From Thermohalobaculum sp035513135 (GTDB lineage: Bacteria > Pseudomonadota > Alphaproteobacteria > Rhodobacterales > Rhodobacteraceae), in assembly GCA_035513135.1 (NCBI GenBank), contig DATKCQ010000067.1, forward strand, positions 1 through 6,586: DNA of 6,586 bases, written 5' to 3'. A program made the position numbers and the translations under genes. Below, piece after piece: positions 1-4,931 of the stretch. The notes below the pieces were generated by a model, which worked only from the letters and a program-made list of their open reading frames with translations, searched no databases and had not been told where the DNA came from. Numbering within the stretch: the stretch's first letter is position 1; every line of letters starts with the position of its first letter.

Positions 1-96
1 GGCGCCGGTCTCGGCCGGGCTCTGCAGGGTCTTCACGACGGCGTAGACGTTGCCGACGAGCAGGAGAAGGCCAAGCAAGCCGCCGATTTCCATCAT
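1..96 (-). CDS. Small membrane protein N-terminus, PLDc_N-like (partial)
   Basis: Reading leftward from an ATG at 96-94 (a second ATG follows at once), 32 codons stay open to the window edge. The peptide starts MMEIGGLLGLLLLVGNVYAV and continues with VKTLQSPAETGA. A hydrophobic helix followed by a short polar stretch of the form x-L-x-S-x-x-x-x-G-A is what I recall of PLDc_N domain proteins (phospholipase D-nuclease N-terminal family), where a second helix beginning KxLW would come next, outside the window. Such proteins are small inner-membrane proteins of unknown function. A GGGGA purine run lies about 9 nt before the first ATG and a TTGGCA/TAGACT promoter lies upstream, which supports the start. 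The family call is an inference from one helix; any small two-helix membrane protein could look like this. Confidence 0.6.
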   Translation of the reverse strand, partial: MMEIGGLLGLLLLVGNVYAVVKTLQSPAETGA

Positions 97-129
97 CCGC
101 TCAGGTCCCCTCGCGTGGCTGGCGGCGCC

Positions 130-158
130 AGTCTATGCGCATCGCGCCGCCATGCCAA
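130..158 (-). promoter_or_regulatory. Predicted sigma70-type promoter for the PLDc_N-like gene
   Basis: On the minus strand, TTGGCA (158-153, five of six matches to the -35 consensus) is followed after exactly 17 bp by TAGACT (135-130, four of six to the -10 consensus). Transcription would start near 123 and give a leader of roughly 27 nt to the ATG at 96. The -10 element overlaps one copy of the 8-mer CGCCAGTC (126-133). This is consensus matching only. Confidence 0.4.
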
Positions 159-187
159 TGGCCGGGCCGTATCGGCGGCCGCCGCAG

Positions 188-216
188 TTGACACCGCTCC
201 CGCCCGCCTGTATGCG
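188..216 (+). promoter_or_regulatory. rpsD: Predicted sigma70-type promoter for rpsD
   Basis: A perfect TTGACA at 188-193 is followed after 17 bp by TATGCG at 211-216. The -35 element is ideal and the -10 is weak beyond its TAT start. The inferred start site near 223 would give a leader of about 128 nt before the GTG at 351. The -10 overlaps the left arm of an inverted repeat (215-222 with 246-253), so that repeat could be an operator rather than an RNA structure if this promoter is the one used. Confidence 0.5.
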
Positions 217-274
217 CCAGTCCGGCCGTCCGTTTGGGCGGCTCTGACTGGCGTCCGTGGCCCGCGCAAGCGGG
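215..274 (+). promoter_or_regulatory. Structured rpsD leader, possible autoregulatory site
   Basis: Two stem-loops are visible. In the first, CGCCAGTC (215-222) pairs perfectly with GACTGGCG (246-253); inside it, GCCGTCC (225-231) pairs with GGGCGGC (236-242) with one G-U pair around a GTTT loop. In the second, CCCGC (261-265) pairs with GCGGG (270-274) around GCAA, a GNRA-type tetraloop. No T-run follows either, so they are not simple terminators. In E. coli, S4 represses its own operon by binding a leader pseudoknot; a similar role here is an inference from position only. The outer stem may be DNA-level if transcription starts near 223. Confidence 0.4.
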
Positions 275-350
275 ATCCTGCCGCCCCGGCCCCGCGAAAG
301 GGAGGGGAAAGGAGGCCGCCTCGAGGTTTTATGGCAAGGGAGACGGGGAC

Positions 351-971
351 GTGACCAAGCGCACCTCCGCGAAATACAAGATCGACCGCCGCATGGGCGA
401 GAACATCTGGGGCCGGCCGAAGAGCCCGGTGAACCGGCGCGAATACGGCCCCGGCCAGCACGGCCAGCGCCGCCGCGGCAAGCTCTCGGACTTCGGCGTG
501 CAGCTCAAGGCCAAGCAGAAGCTGAAGGGCTATTACGGCGACCTGACCGAGAAGCAGTTCCGCCGCATCTACGCCGACGCCATGAGCGCGCGCGGCGACA
601 CCTCGGAGATGCTGATCGGGCTGCTGGAGCGCCGGCTCGACACGGTGGTCTACCGCGCCAAGTTCGTGCCGACCGTCTTCGCCGCGCGCCAGTTCGTCAA
701 CCACGGCCACGTGCAGGTGAACGGCAAGCGGGTGAACATCCCGAGCTACCGGGTGAAGGAGGGCGACGTCGTCTCGGTCAAGGAGAAGTCGAAGGGCATG
801 GCGCTGGTGCTCGACGCGGTGCAGTCGGGCGAGCGCGACGTGCCCGACTATCTAGAGGTCGACCACAAGAAGCTGACCGCCACCTATCTGCGCCAGCCCG
901 CCCTGGGCGACGTGCCCTACGCGGTGCAGATGGAGCCGCAGCTGGTGGTCGAGTACTACGCGCACCACTGA
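351..971 (+). CDS. rpsD: 30S ribosomal protein S4 (uS4)
   Basis: The 206-residue product is a full-length S4, a primary 16S rRNA-binding protein that helps start assembly of the small subunit's 5' domain and lines the mRNA entry side. It starts MTKRTSAKYKIDRRMGENIW, the usual alphaproteobacterial N-terminus, followed by the conserved GRPKSPVNRREYGPGQHGQR block. It has no cysteines there, so it is the zinc-free form. The S4 RNA-binding domain spans roughly residues 95-158 (LERRLDTVVYR, RQFVNHGHVQVNG, IPSYRVKEGD) and the C-terminus ends DVPYAVQMEPQLVVEYYA. The start is the GTG at 351 because it gives the family N-terminus and has AAGGGAG 8 nt upstream; the longer in-frame extension to 234 is not family-like. 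A 7-codon ATG reading frame (331-354) ends on a TGA overlapping this GTG. The gene appears monocistronic, closed by a terminator at 993-1025. Confidence 0.98.
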   Translation: MTKRTSAKYKIDRRMGENIWGRPKSPVNRREYGPGQHGQRRRGKLSDFGVQLKAKQKLKGYYGDLTEKQFRRIYADAMSARGDTSEMLIGLLERRLDTVVYRAKFVPTVFAARQFVNHGHVQVNGKRVNIPSYRVKEGDVVSVKEKSKGMALVLDAVQSGERDVPDYLEVDHKKLTATYLRQPALGDVPYAVQMEPQLVVEYYAHH

Positions 972-992
972 GCCCGACGGCAGCGCGTGCGG

Positions 993-1025
993 CGGCCGGG
1001 CCGGCCAGCCCGGCCGTCTTGCTTT
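993..1025 (+). terminator. Rho-independent terminator after rpsD
   Basis: CGGCCGGGC (993-1001) and GCCCGGCCG (1008-1016) form a perfect 9-bp GC stem around a 6-nt loop, followed by TCTTGCTTT (1017-1025). The stem begins 22 nt after the rpsD stop. The T tract is interrupted, but stem strength and position fit a terminator. Confidence 0.75.
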
Positions 1026-1160
1026 GGGCCGCCGTCGCGATAGGGTTGCGCGGTGGTGCCGGGCCGGCGCGCGGCGCTGCGCGGGGCGCTGGCGGTGACG
1101 AGGGCGGACGGCGGCAGGATCGCCGGGTGAGTTGGCCGGCGCCGGGGTCCGGGGGGGCGG

Positions 1161-1826
1161 ATGGGCGAGGAGCCACAGGGAGATCCGCACGGGGAGCCAC
1201 ACGGGGATCCACACGCGGCGGTGCGGCGCGAATACGAGCGGCTGGCCGCGCGCTATGACCGGCGATGGGCCTTCTACATCGGCGCCACGGTGCGCGAGAC
1301 CCTGCGCCGGATGCCCGCCGGGCCGGGCGCGCGCCTGCTCGACGTGGGCTGCGGCACCGGCGCGTTCCTCGCGGCGGTGCGGGCGGCCCACGCCGACGCG
1401 CGGCTGGCGGGGGTGGACCTCTCGCCGGCGATGCTGACGGCGGCGCGGCGGCGGCTGCCTTCGGACGTGGCGCTCGAGGTCGCCTCGGCCGAGGCCCTGC
1501 CGTTCCCCCGCGCCGGCTTCGACACCGTGGTCAGCATCAGCGCCTTCCATTTCTTCCGGGCACCGCGGGCGGCGCTCGGCGAGATGCGCCGGGTGCTGCG
1601 CCCGGGCGGCACGCTGGTGCTGACCGACTGGTGCGGCGACTACCTGGCCTGCCGGCTGCTGGACCGGCTGCTGCGGCTGCGCGACCCCGCGCATTTCCGC
1701 ACCTACGGCAGCGCCGGGTTCGGGGCGCTGATCGAGGATGCGGGGTTCGCCGCGGTGCGCGTCGAGCGCTACAGGATAAGTTGGTTCTGGGGGCTGATGA
1801 CCGCGGTTGCGCGCAACCCGGACTGA
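1161..1826 (+). CDS. Class I SAM-dependent methyltransferase
   Basis: The 221-residue product has a Rossmann methyltransferase fold of the Methyltransf_11/UbiE-like kind. Motif I is LLDVGCGTG (residues 59-67), the SAM-ribose acidic residue is D86 in GVDLSPAML, then come ASAEALPF (108-115), the hydrophobic strand FDTVVSISAFHF (120-131) and RPGGTLVLTDW (147-157). It ends SWFWGLMTAVAR. The acceptor substrate cannot be told from the sequence; a small molecule or quinone-like substrate is family inference. The ATG at 1161 lies just after a G-rich stretch that may act as a weak ribosome site. Residues 4-18 (EPQGDPHGEPHGDPH) come from a 12-bp DNA repeat. The GTG at 1221 (residue 21, giving VRREYERLAARYD) is a real alternative, since related proteins often begin near such a REYxxLAxxYD segment. 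The gene follows the rpsD terminator and converges on the transporter gene; no promoter stands out in 1026-1160. Confidence 0.88.
   Translation: MGEEPQGDPHGEPHGDPHAAVRREYERLAARYDRRWAFYIGATVRETLRRMPAGPGARLLDVGCGTGAFLAAVRAAHADARLAGVDLSPAMLTAARRRLPSDVALEVASAEALPFPRAGFDTVVSISAFHFFRAPRAALGEMRRVLRPGGTLVLTDWCGDYLACRLLDRLLRLRDPAHFRTYGSAGFGALIEDAGFAAVRVERYRISWFWGLMTAVARNPD
1170..1217 (+). repeat. Four 12-bp tandem repeats in the methyltransferase N-terminus
   Basis: The units are GAGCCACAGGGA (1170-1181), GATCCGCACGGG (1182-1193), GAGCCACACGGG (1194-1205) and GATCCACACGCG (1206-1217). They alternate GAG and GAT at the first codon and encode EPQG, DPHG, EPHG and DPHA. The array keeps the reading frame, so copy-number change would lengthen or shorten the protein without a frameshift. 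It lies entirely upstream of the alternative GTG start at 1221. Confidence 0.85.
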
Positions 1827-1831
1827 AGCCG

Positions 1832-1884
1832 TTGGCCGGCCAAGCGGACCGGGGGCGAGCCGACCGGCGTTCCGCCCGCGGGAC
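1832..1884. terminator. Possible bidirectional terminator between convergent genes
   Basis: The 64 bp between the methyltransferase and transporter stop codons hold two inverted repeats: a perfect 12-bp palindrome TTGGCCGGCCAA (1832-1843), and GTTCCG (1869-1874) pairing with CGGGAC (1879-1884) with one G-U pair around CCCG. Neither is followed by a T-run on either strand. The call rests on position between convergent genes, and any termination could instead be Rho-dependent. Confidence 0.3.
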
Positions 1885-1890
1885 GGTTCC

Positions 1891-3531
1891 TCAGGGAGCC
1901 GTCGCCGCGGGCGTGACATGCGCGGCCATGGCCGCCTCGAGGGCGGCCAGGCGCGAGGCGTGCCGGTGCTCCGGCGGAACCTTCGCGAGGATGCCGAGGC
2001 CCGAGAGGGTCCGCTCCGCCACCCCCTCGAGCCCCGCGATGTAGCAGGCGACCCCGGCGGCGCGGGCATCGTCGATCAGCTCGGCGATGGCGTAGGCCGC
2101 CGATGTGTCGACGTGGCCGGCGGCGGTGAAGTCGAAGATCGCCGCCCGCGGGCCGCGCAGCACGCCGCCGAGCAGCTGCGTGATCTGGCGCGCCGAGGCG
2201 TACGAGAAGTTGCCGTGCAGCCGGACAATCTCGACGCGGTCGCCGGCGCGGTCGAACAGCGCCCGCTCGGCCGGGTCGAGCGGGTCGTCGCGGCCGTTCA
2301 TCAGCGAGAGGCGGGTGATGCCCTTGAGCTCCTCCTTCTCCATCCAGCGCGCAGTGACAAAGCCGGCCAGGATCAGGCCGACGGCGACCGCGGTGATCAG
2401 GTCGACGAACACCGTCAGCCCCAGCGTCACCAGCATAACCAGCACCTTCTCGCGCGGGGCGTGGCGGATGTGGCGCAGGTAGCTCCAGTCGATGATGTCC
2501 CAGCCGACCTTCATCAGGATGCCGGCGAGCGCCGCGTGCGGCACGTGGCTGGCGAGCGGGCCGAGGCCCAACAGGATCGCCAGGAGCACCAGGGCGTGGA
2601 TCACGCCCGAGAGCCGCGTGCGCCCGCCGGAGCGGACGTTGATCACCGTACGCATGGTGGCGCCGGCGCCGGGCAGGCCGCCGATCAGGCCGGCGACCAT
2701 GTTGCCCAGCCCCTGGCCGAGCAGCTCGCGGTCCGAGTCGTGGCGCGTGCGGGTGATCGAGTCGGCGACCAGCGAGGTCAACAGGCTGTCGATCGAGCCC
2801 AAGAGCGCCAGCACCAGCGCCGCCTGCAGGACCTGGGCCAGGTCGACCAGCGGGAACACCGGCAGGATCAGCGTCGGCAGCCCGGTCGGCACCTCGCCGA
2901 TCACCGGTGCGGCGGGCAGGAGCAGCACCCCCATCAGCGTGCCGAACACCAGGGCGGCCAGTGGCGGCGGCAGCATCGCCGCCAGTCGGCGTGGCCAGAA
3001 CACCATTACCGCGAGGCTGGCGATGCCGATCGCCAGCGCCTGCGGGTTGAGCGCCGCCGGGAGCTCCGGCCAGGCGCCCAGGGTGCCGATCGGCCCGCCC
3101 TCGGCGGTCGGCAGACCGGCGAAGGGCAGGGTCTGGATCAGCATGATGATGATGCCGATACCAGACATGAAGCCCGAGACCACCGAGTAGGGCGTGTAGG
3201 AGACGAAGCGCCCGACGCGCATCAGCCCGAACGCCACCTGGAAGGCGCCGCCGAGGAAGACGATGGCGAAGGCCTCGGCCAGGTTGCCGGCGTAGAGCGT
3301 GACCACCGAGGCCATCACCACGGTCATCGGCCCGGTCGGCCCCGAGACCTGGCTCGGCGTGCCGCCGAACACCGCGGCGAAGAAGCCGACCGCGATGGCG
3401 CCGTACAGGCCGGAAACGGCCCCCGCGCCGGAGGCCACGCCGAAGGCCAGCGCCAGCGGCAGCGCCACCACGGCCGCCGTCAACCCGCCGAAGATGTCGC
3501 CGCGCAGGTTCGACAGGATGTGCGTCTTCAT
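1891..3531 (-). CDS. SulP (SLC26) anion transporter with STAS domain, BicA-like
   Basis: The 546-residue product is a full-length SulP inner-membrane transporter: a membrane domain over about residues 10-400, then a cytoplasmic STAS domain (about 432-540, with FDFTAAGHVDTSAA and the conserved D475-T476-S477). The N-terminal NLRGDIFGGLTAA, the SGPTGPMTVVM block (63-73), LGSIDSLLTSLVADSITRT (244-262), GAGATMRTV (288-296) and SGGRTRLSG (301-309) match what I remember of cyanobacterial BicA, a Na+-dependent bicarbonate importer. D248 and T252 align by eye with the BicA residues I recall as sodium ligands (Asp258, Thr262). Bicarbonate is thus a fair guess, but sulfate or another anion remains possible because SulP substrates are hard to predict. 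The ATG at 3531 gives MKTHILSNLRGDIFGG, as in relatives; its ribosome site is weak (GGGAC about 14 nt away). The open frame continues upstream into the ferredoxin gene, but that part is not family-like. The gene is divergent from the ferredoxin cluster. Confidence 0.93.
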   Translation of the reverse strand: MKTHILSNLRGDIFGGLTAAVVALPLALAFGVASGAGAVSGLYGAIAVGFFAAVFGGTPSQVSGPTGPMTVVMASVVTLYAGNLAEAFAIVFLGGAFQVAFGLMRVGRFVSYTPYSVVSGFMSGIGIIIMLIQTLPFAGLPTAEGGPIGTLGAWPELPAALNPQALAIGIASLAVMVFWPRRLAAMLPPPLAALVFGTLMGVLLLPAAPVIGEVPTGLPTLILPVFPLVDLAQVLQAALVLALLGSIDSLLTSLVADSITRTRHDSDRELLGQGLGNMVAGLIGGLPGAGATMRTVINVRSGGRTRLSGVIHALVLLAILLGLGPLASHVPHAALAGILMKVGWDIIDWSYLRHIRHAPREKVLVMLVTLGLTVFVDLITAVAVGLILAGFVTARWMEKEELKGITRLSLMNGRDDPLDPAERALFDRAGDRVEIVRLHGNFSYASARQITQLLGGVLRGPRAAIFDFTAAGHVDTSAAYAIAELIDDARAAGVACYIAGLEGVAERTLSGLGILAKVPPEHRHASRLAALEAAMAAHVTPAATAP

Positions 3532-3762
3532 CGAGTGGGTGTCCCGGAAGGAAGCGGGCGGATCCGGACGGGTCTGCGCCGCATTGCTAGCAAGGCGGCG
3601 GACGGCCCGCAACGGGCGCCTTCGGGCCGTATTGTCGCGCCGCCGCGCCGGCCGCCGCGCGAACGACCTCCTCGTCGCTCGTGCGTGCCGCGCCTCTGGC
3701 GAAGTGCGCCGAGGCACGCTAGATAGCGCGCGGAACTTTGTGGGGCGAGAGGAATACGCGGC
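3532..3762. promoter_or_regulatory. Divergent control region, transporter versus ferredoxin
   Basis: These 231 bp separate two divergent start codons and should hold both promoters. Visible elements are a perfect 10-bp palindrome TTGCTAGCAA (3584-3593) and a perfect 8-bp inverted repeat ACGGCCCG (3602-3609) with CGGGCCGT (3623-3630). For the transporter a poor promoter can be drawn on the minus strand: TTGCGG (3612-3607), 17 bp, TAGCAA (3589-3584), whose -10 lies inside the palindrome. For the ferredoxin, TAGATA (3720-3725) is the only -10-like stretch and has no good -35 partner. The ferredoxin ribosome site GAGAGGA (3747-3753) is clear. Confidence 0.4.
3602..3630. repeat. 8-bp inverted repeat in the divergent region
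   Basis: ACGGCCCG and CGGGCCGT flank a 13-nt spacer. A competing short hairpin GCCCG-CAA-CGGGC uses part of the left arm. In transporter mRNA it would be a leader hairpin if transcription starts upstream of it; as DNA it could be an operator. No T-run is present. Confidence 0.35.
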
Positions 3763-4086
3763 ATGCCGAAGATCACCTATATCGAGCACAACGGCACCGA
3801 GCACAGCCTCGAGGTGCCGGTCGGCCTGACGGTGATGGAAGGCGCGGTGCAGAACAACGTCCCCGGCATCGAGGCCGACTGCGGCGGCGCCTGCGCCTGC
3901 TCGACCTGCCATGTCTACGTGCATCCCGACTGGGTGGGCAAGCTGCCGGGCCCCGAGGACATGGAGCTCGACATGCTCGACTTCGCCTACGAGCCGAACC
4001 CCGAGCGCTCGCGCCTAACCTGCCAGCTCAAGGTCACCGAGGATCTCGACGGCCTGGTGGTGCAGATGCCGGAGAAGCAGATTTGA
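3763..4086 (+). CDS. fdxE: [2Fe-2S] ferredoxin, adrenodoxin type (FdVI-like)
   Basis: The 107-residue product is a soluble one-electron carrier of the adrenodoxin/putidaredoxin/FdVI group. Cluster ligands follow the C-X5-C-X2-C...C pattern: C40, C46, C49 and C87, within EADCGGACACSTCHVYV and RLTCQLKV. C44 is an extra cysteine that the FdVI group also has. IEHNGTEHSLEV, GLTVMEGAVQNNVPGI, MLDFAYEPNP and the ending MPEKQI agree closely with Rhodobacter capsulatus FdVI as I recall it; the symbol follows that protein (fdxE). The family feeds electrons to partners such as cytochromes P450, Rieske oxygenases or iron-sulfur assembly. No such partner is in the window, so the acceptor is unknown. The ATG has GAGAGGA 9 nt upstream. 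The stop TGA overlaps the TTG start of the next gene, and a matching reductase lies two genes on. Confidence 0.95.
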   Translation: MPKITYIEHNGTEHSLEVPVGLTVMEGAVQNNVPGIEADCGGACACSTCHVYVHPDWVGKLPGPEDMELDMLDFAYEPNPERSRLTCQLKVTEDLDGLVVQMPEKQI

Positions 4087-4883
4087 GCACGACACCCCGG
4101 CGCCCGGTGGTCGGCGTCACCGCCTTTCTCCACCGGATCGACGACACCTTCGACGCGCAGATCTGCGGCAACCGCACGCCGCAGGCGGTGGCCGAGGTGG
4201 CGGGCTGCCTGCCGCTGATCCTGCCCGGGCTGCCGGAGACCTCGACCACCGGGGAGCTGGTCGGCCTGCTCGACGGGCTAGTGCTGACCGGTGCGCGGCC
4301 GAACGTGCATCCGTGCCTCTACGGCCACGACGAGACCGAGGCGCACGGGCCGTTCGACCCGGGGCGCGACGCGGTGTGCCTGCCGCTGATCCGCGCCATG
4401 GTCGCGGCGGGCAAGCCGGTGTTCGGCATCTGCCGCGGCATCCAGGAGATGAACGTCGCCTTCGGCGGCACGCTCCACGCGGAGGTCGGCGACCTGCCCG
4501 GGCGCATGAACCACCGCATGCCGAAGGGCGAGAAGGACGCGGCGGTGATCTTCGCCCGGCGCCACCAGGTGAGCTTTCGCGAGGGCGGCGCGCTGCACGC
4601 GCTGATCGGCGAGGCGGCGGCGGTGACCAACTCGCTGCACGGCCAGGCGGTGTGGGAGCCGGGCGCGCGCGTGGTCCTCGAGGGCTGGGCCGAGGACGGC
4701 ACGGTGGAGGCGATCTCGATCGCCGGGGCGGCGAGCTTCGCCCTTGGCGTGCAGTGGCACGCGGAGTACGAGGCGGACGCGGACCCGGTGAACCGGGCGC
4801 TGTTCGCCGCCTTCGGCCAGGCGGCGCGGGCGGCGGCGGGGCTGGAGACGCCGGGGGCGCAGGGGGCGGCCGGGGCGGCCTGA
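4083..4883 (+). CDS. PuuD-like gamma-glutamyl hydrolase (peptidase C26, class I GATase)
   Basis: The 266-residue product belongs to the peptidase C26/class I glutamine amidotransferase fold; E. coli PuuD, which hydrolyses gamma-glutamyl-GABA in putrescine breakdown, is about 254 residues. The nucleophile is C117 in PVFGICRGIQEMNVAFGGTL; the catalytic pair is H226 and E228 in LGVQWHAEYE. VLTGARPNVHPCLYG (67-81) and VTNSLHGQAV (181-190) are the substrate-loop and core blocks I recall from PuuD. The start is taken as the TTG at 4083, which overlaps the ferredoxin stop (TTGA) and has GGAG 8 nt upstream (4071-4074); a GTG at 4107 would drop eight residues and has no such site. Translation is thus probably coupled to the ferredoxin. 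No other polyamine-pathway gene is visible, so the true substrate may not be gamma-glutamyl-GABA. The last 20 residues are a low-complexity Ala/Gly tail. Confidence 0.92.
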   Translation: MSTTPRRPVVGVTAFLHRIDDTFDAQICGNRTPQAVAEVAGCLPLILPGLPETSTTGELVGLLDGLVLTGARPNVHPCLYGHDETEAHGPFDPGRDAVCLPLIRAMVAAGKPVFGICRGIQEMNVAFGGTLHAEVGDLPGRMNHRMPKGEKDAAVIFARRHQVSFREGGALHALIGEAAAVTNSLHGQAVWEPGARVVLEGWAEDGTVEAISIAGAASFALGVQWHAEYEADADPVNRALFAAFGQAARAAAGLETPGAQGAAGAA

Positions 4884-4931
4884 GACAATGCGCCCCTGCA
4901 ATTCACCAAGATGCGTGGTTAAACAGGCGCC

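Noticed and set aside
234..350. N-terminal extension of S4 from an ATG at 234
   Set aside because: The added 39 residues are not part of S4, and the GTG at 351 has a ribosome site and gives the standard MTKRTSAKYK start.
852..2069. 405-codon minus-strand open frame over rpsD end and the methyltransferase
   Set aside because: It has low-complexity Pro/Arg/Ala content and crosses the rpsD terminator; the plus-strand methyltransferase has canonical SAM motifs.
1807..3726. 639-codon plus-strand open frame lying over the transporter gene
   Set aside because: It is antisense to a clear SulP gene; its product is extremely rich in R, H, Q, D and G with no family motif, typical of the complementary frame of a high-GC gene.
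3712..3726. Possible sigma54 promoter (GGCAC...GC) before the ferredoxin
   Set aside because: The spacing between GG and GC is 11 rather than the required 10, and the -12 element lacks TTGC.
3532..3924. 131-residue N-terminal extension of the transporter
   Set aside because: It would overlap the ferredoxin gene on the other strand and has Arg-rich shadow composition; SulP relatives start just before RGDIFGG.
4884..4931. Possible separate promoter for the reductase (CTGCAA, 17 bp, TTAAAC)
   Set aside because: Both hexamers match the consensus at only three of six positions, no better than chance.
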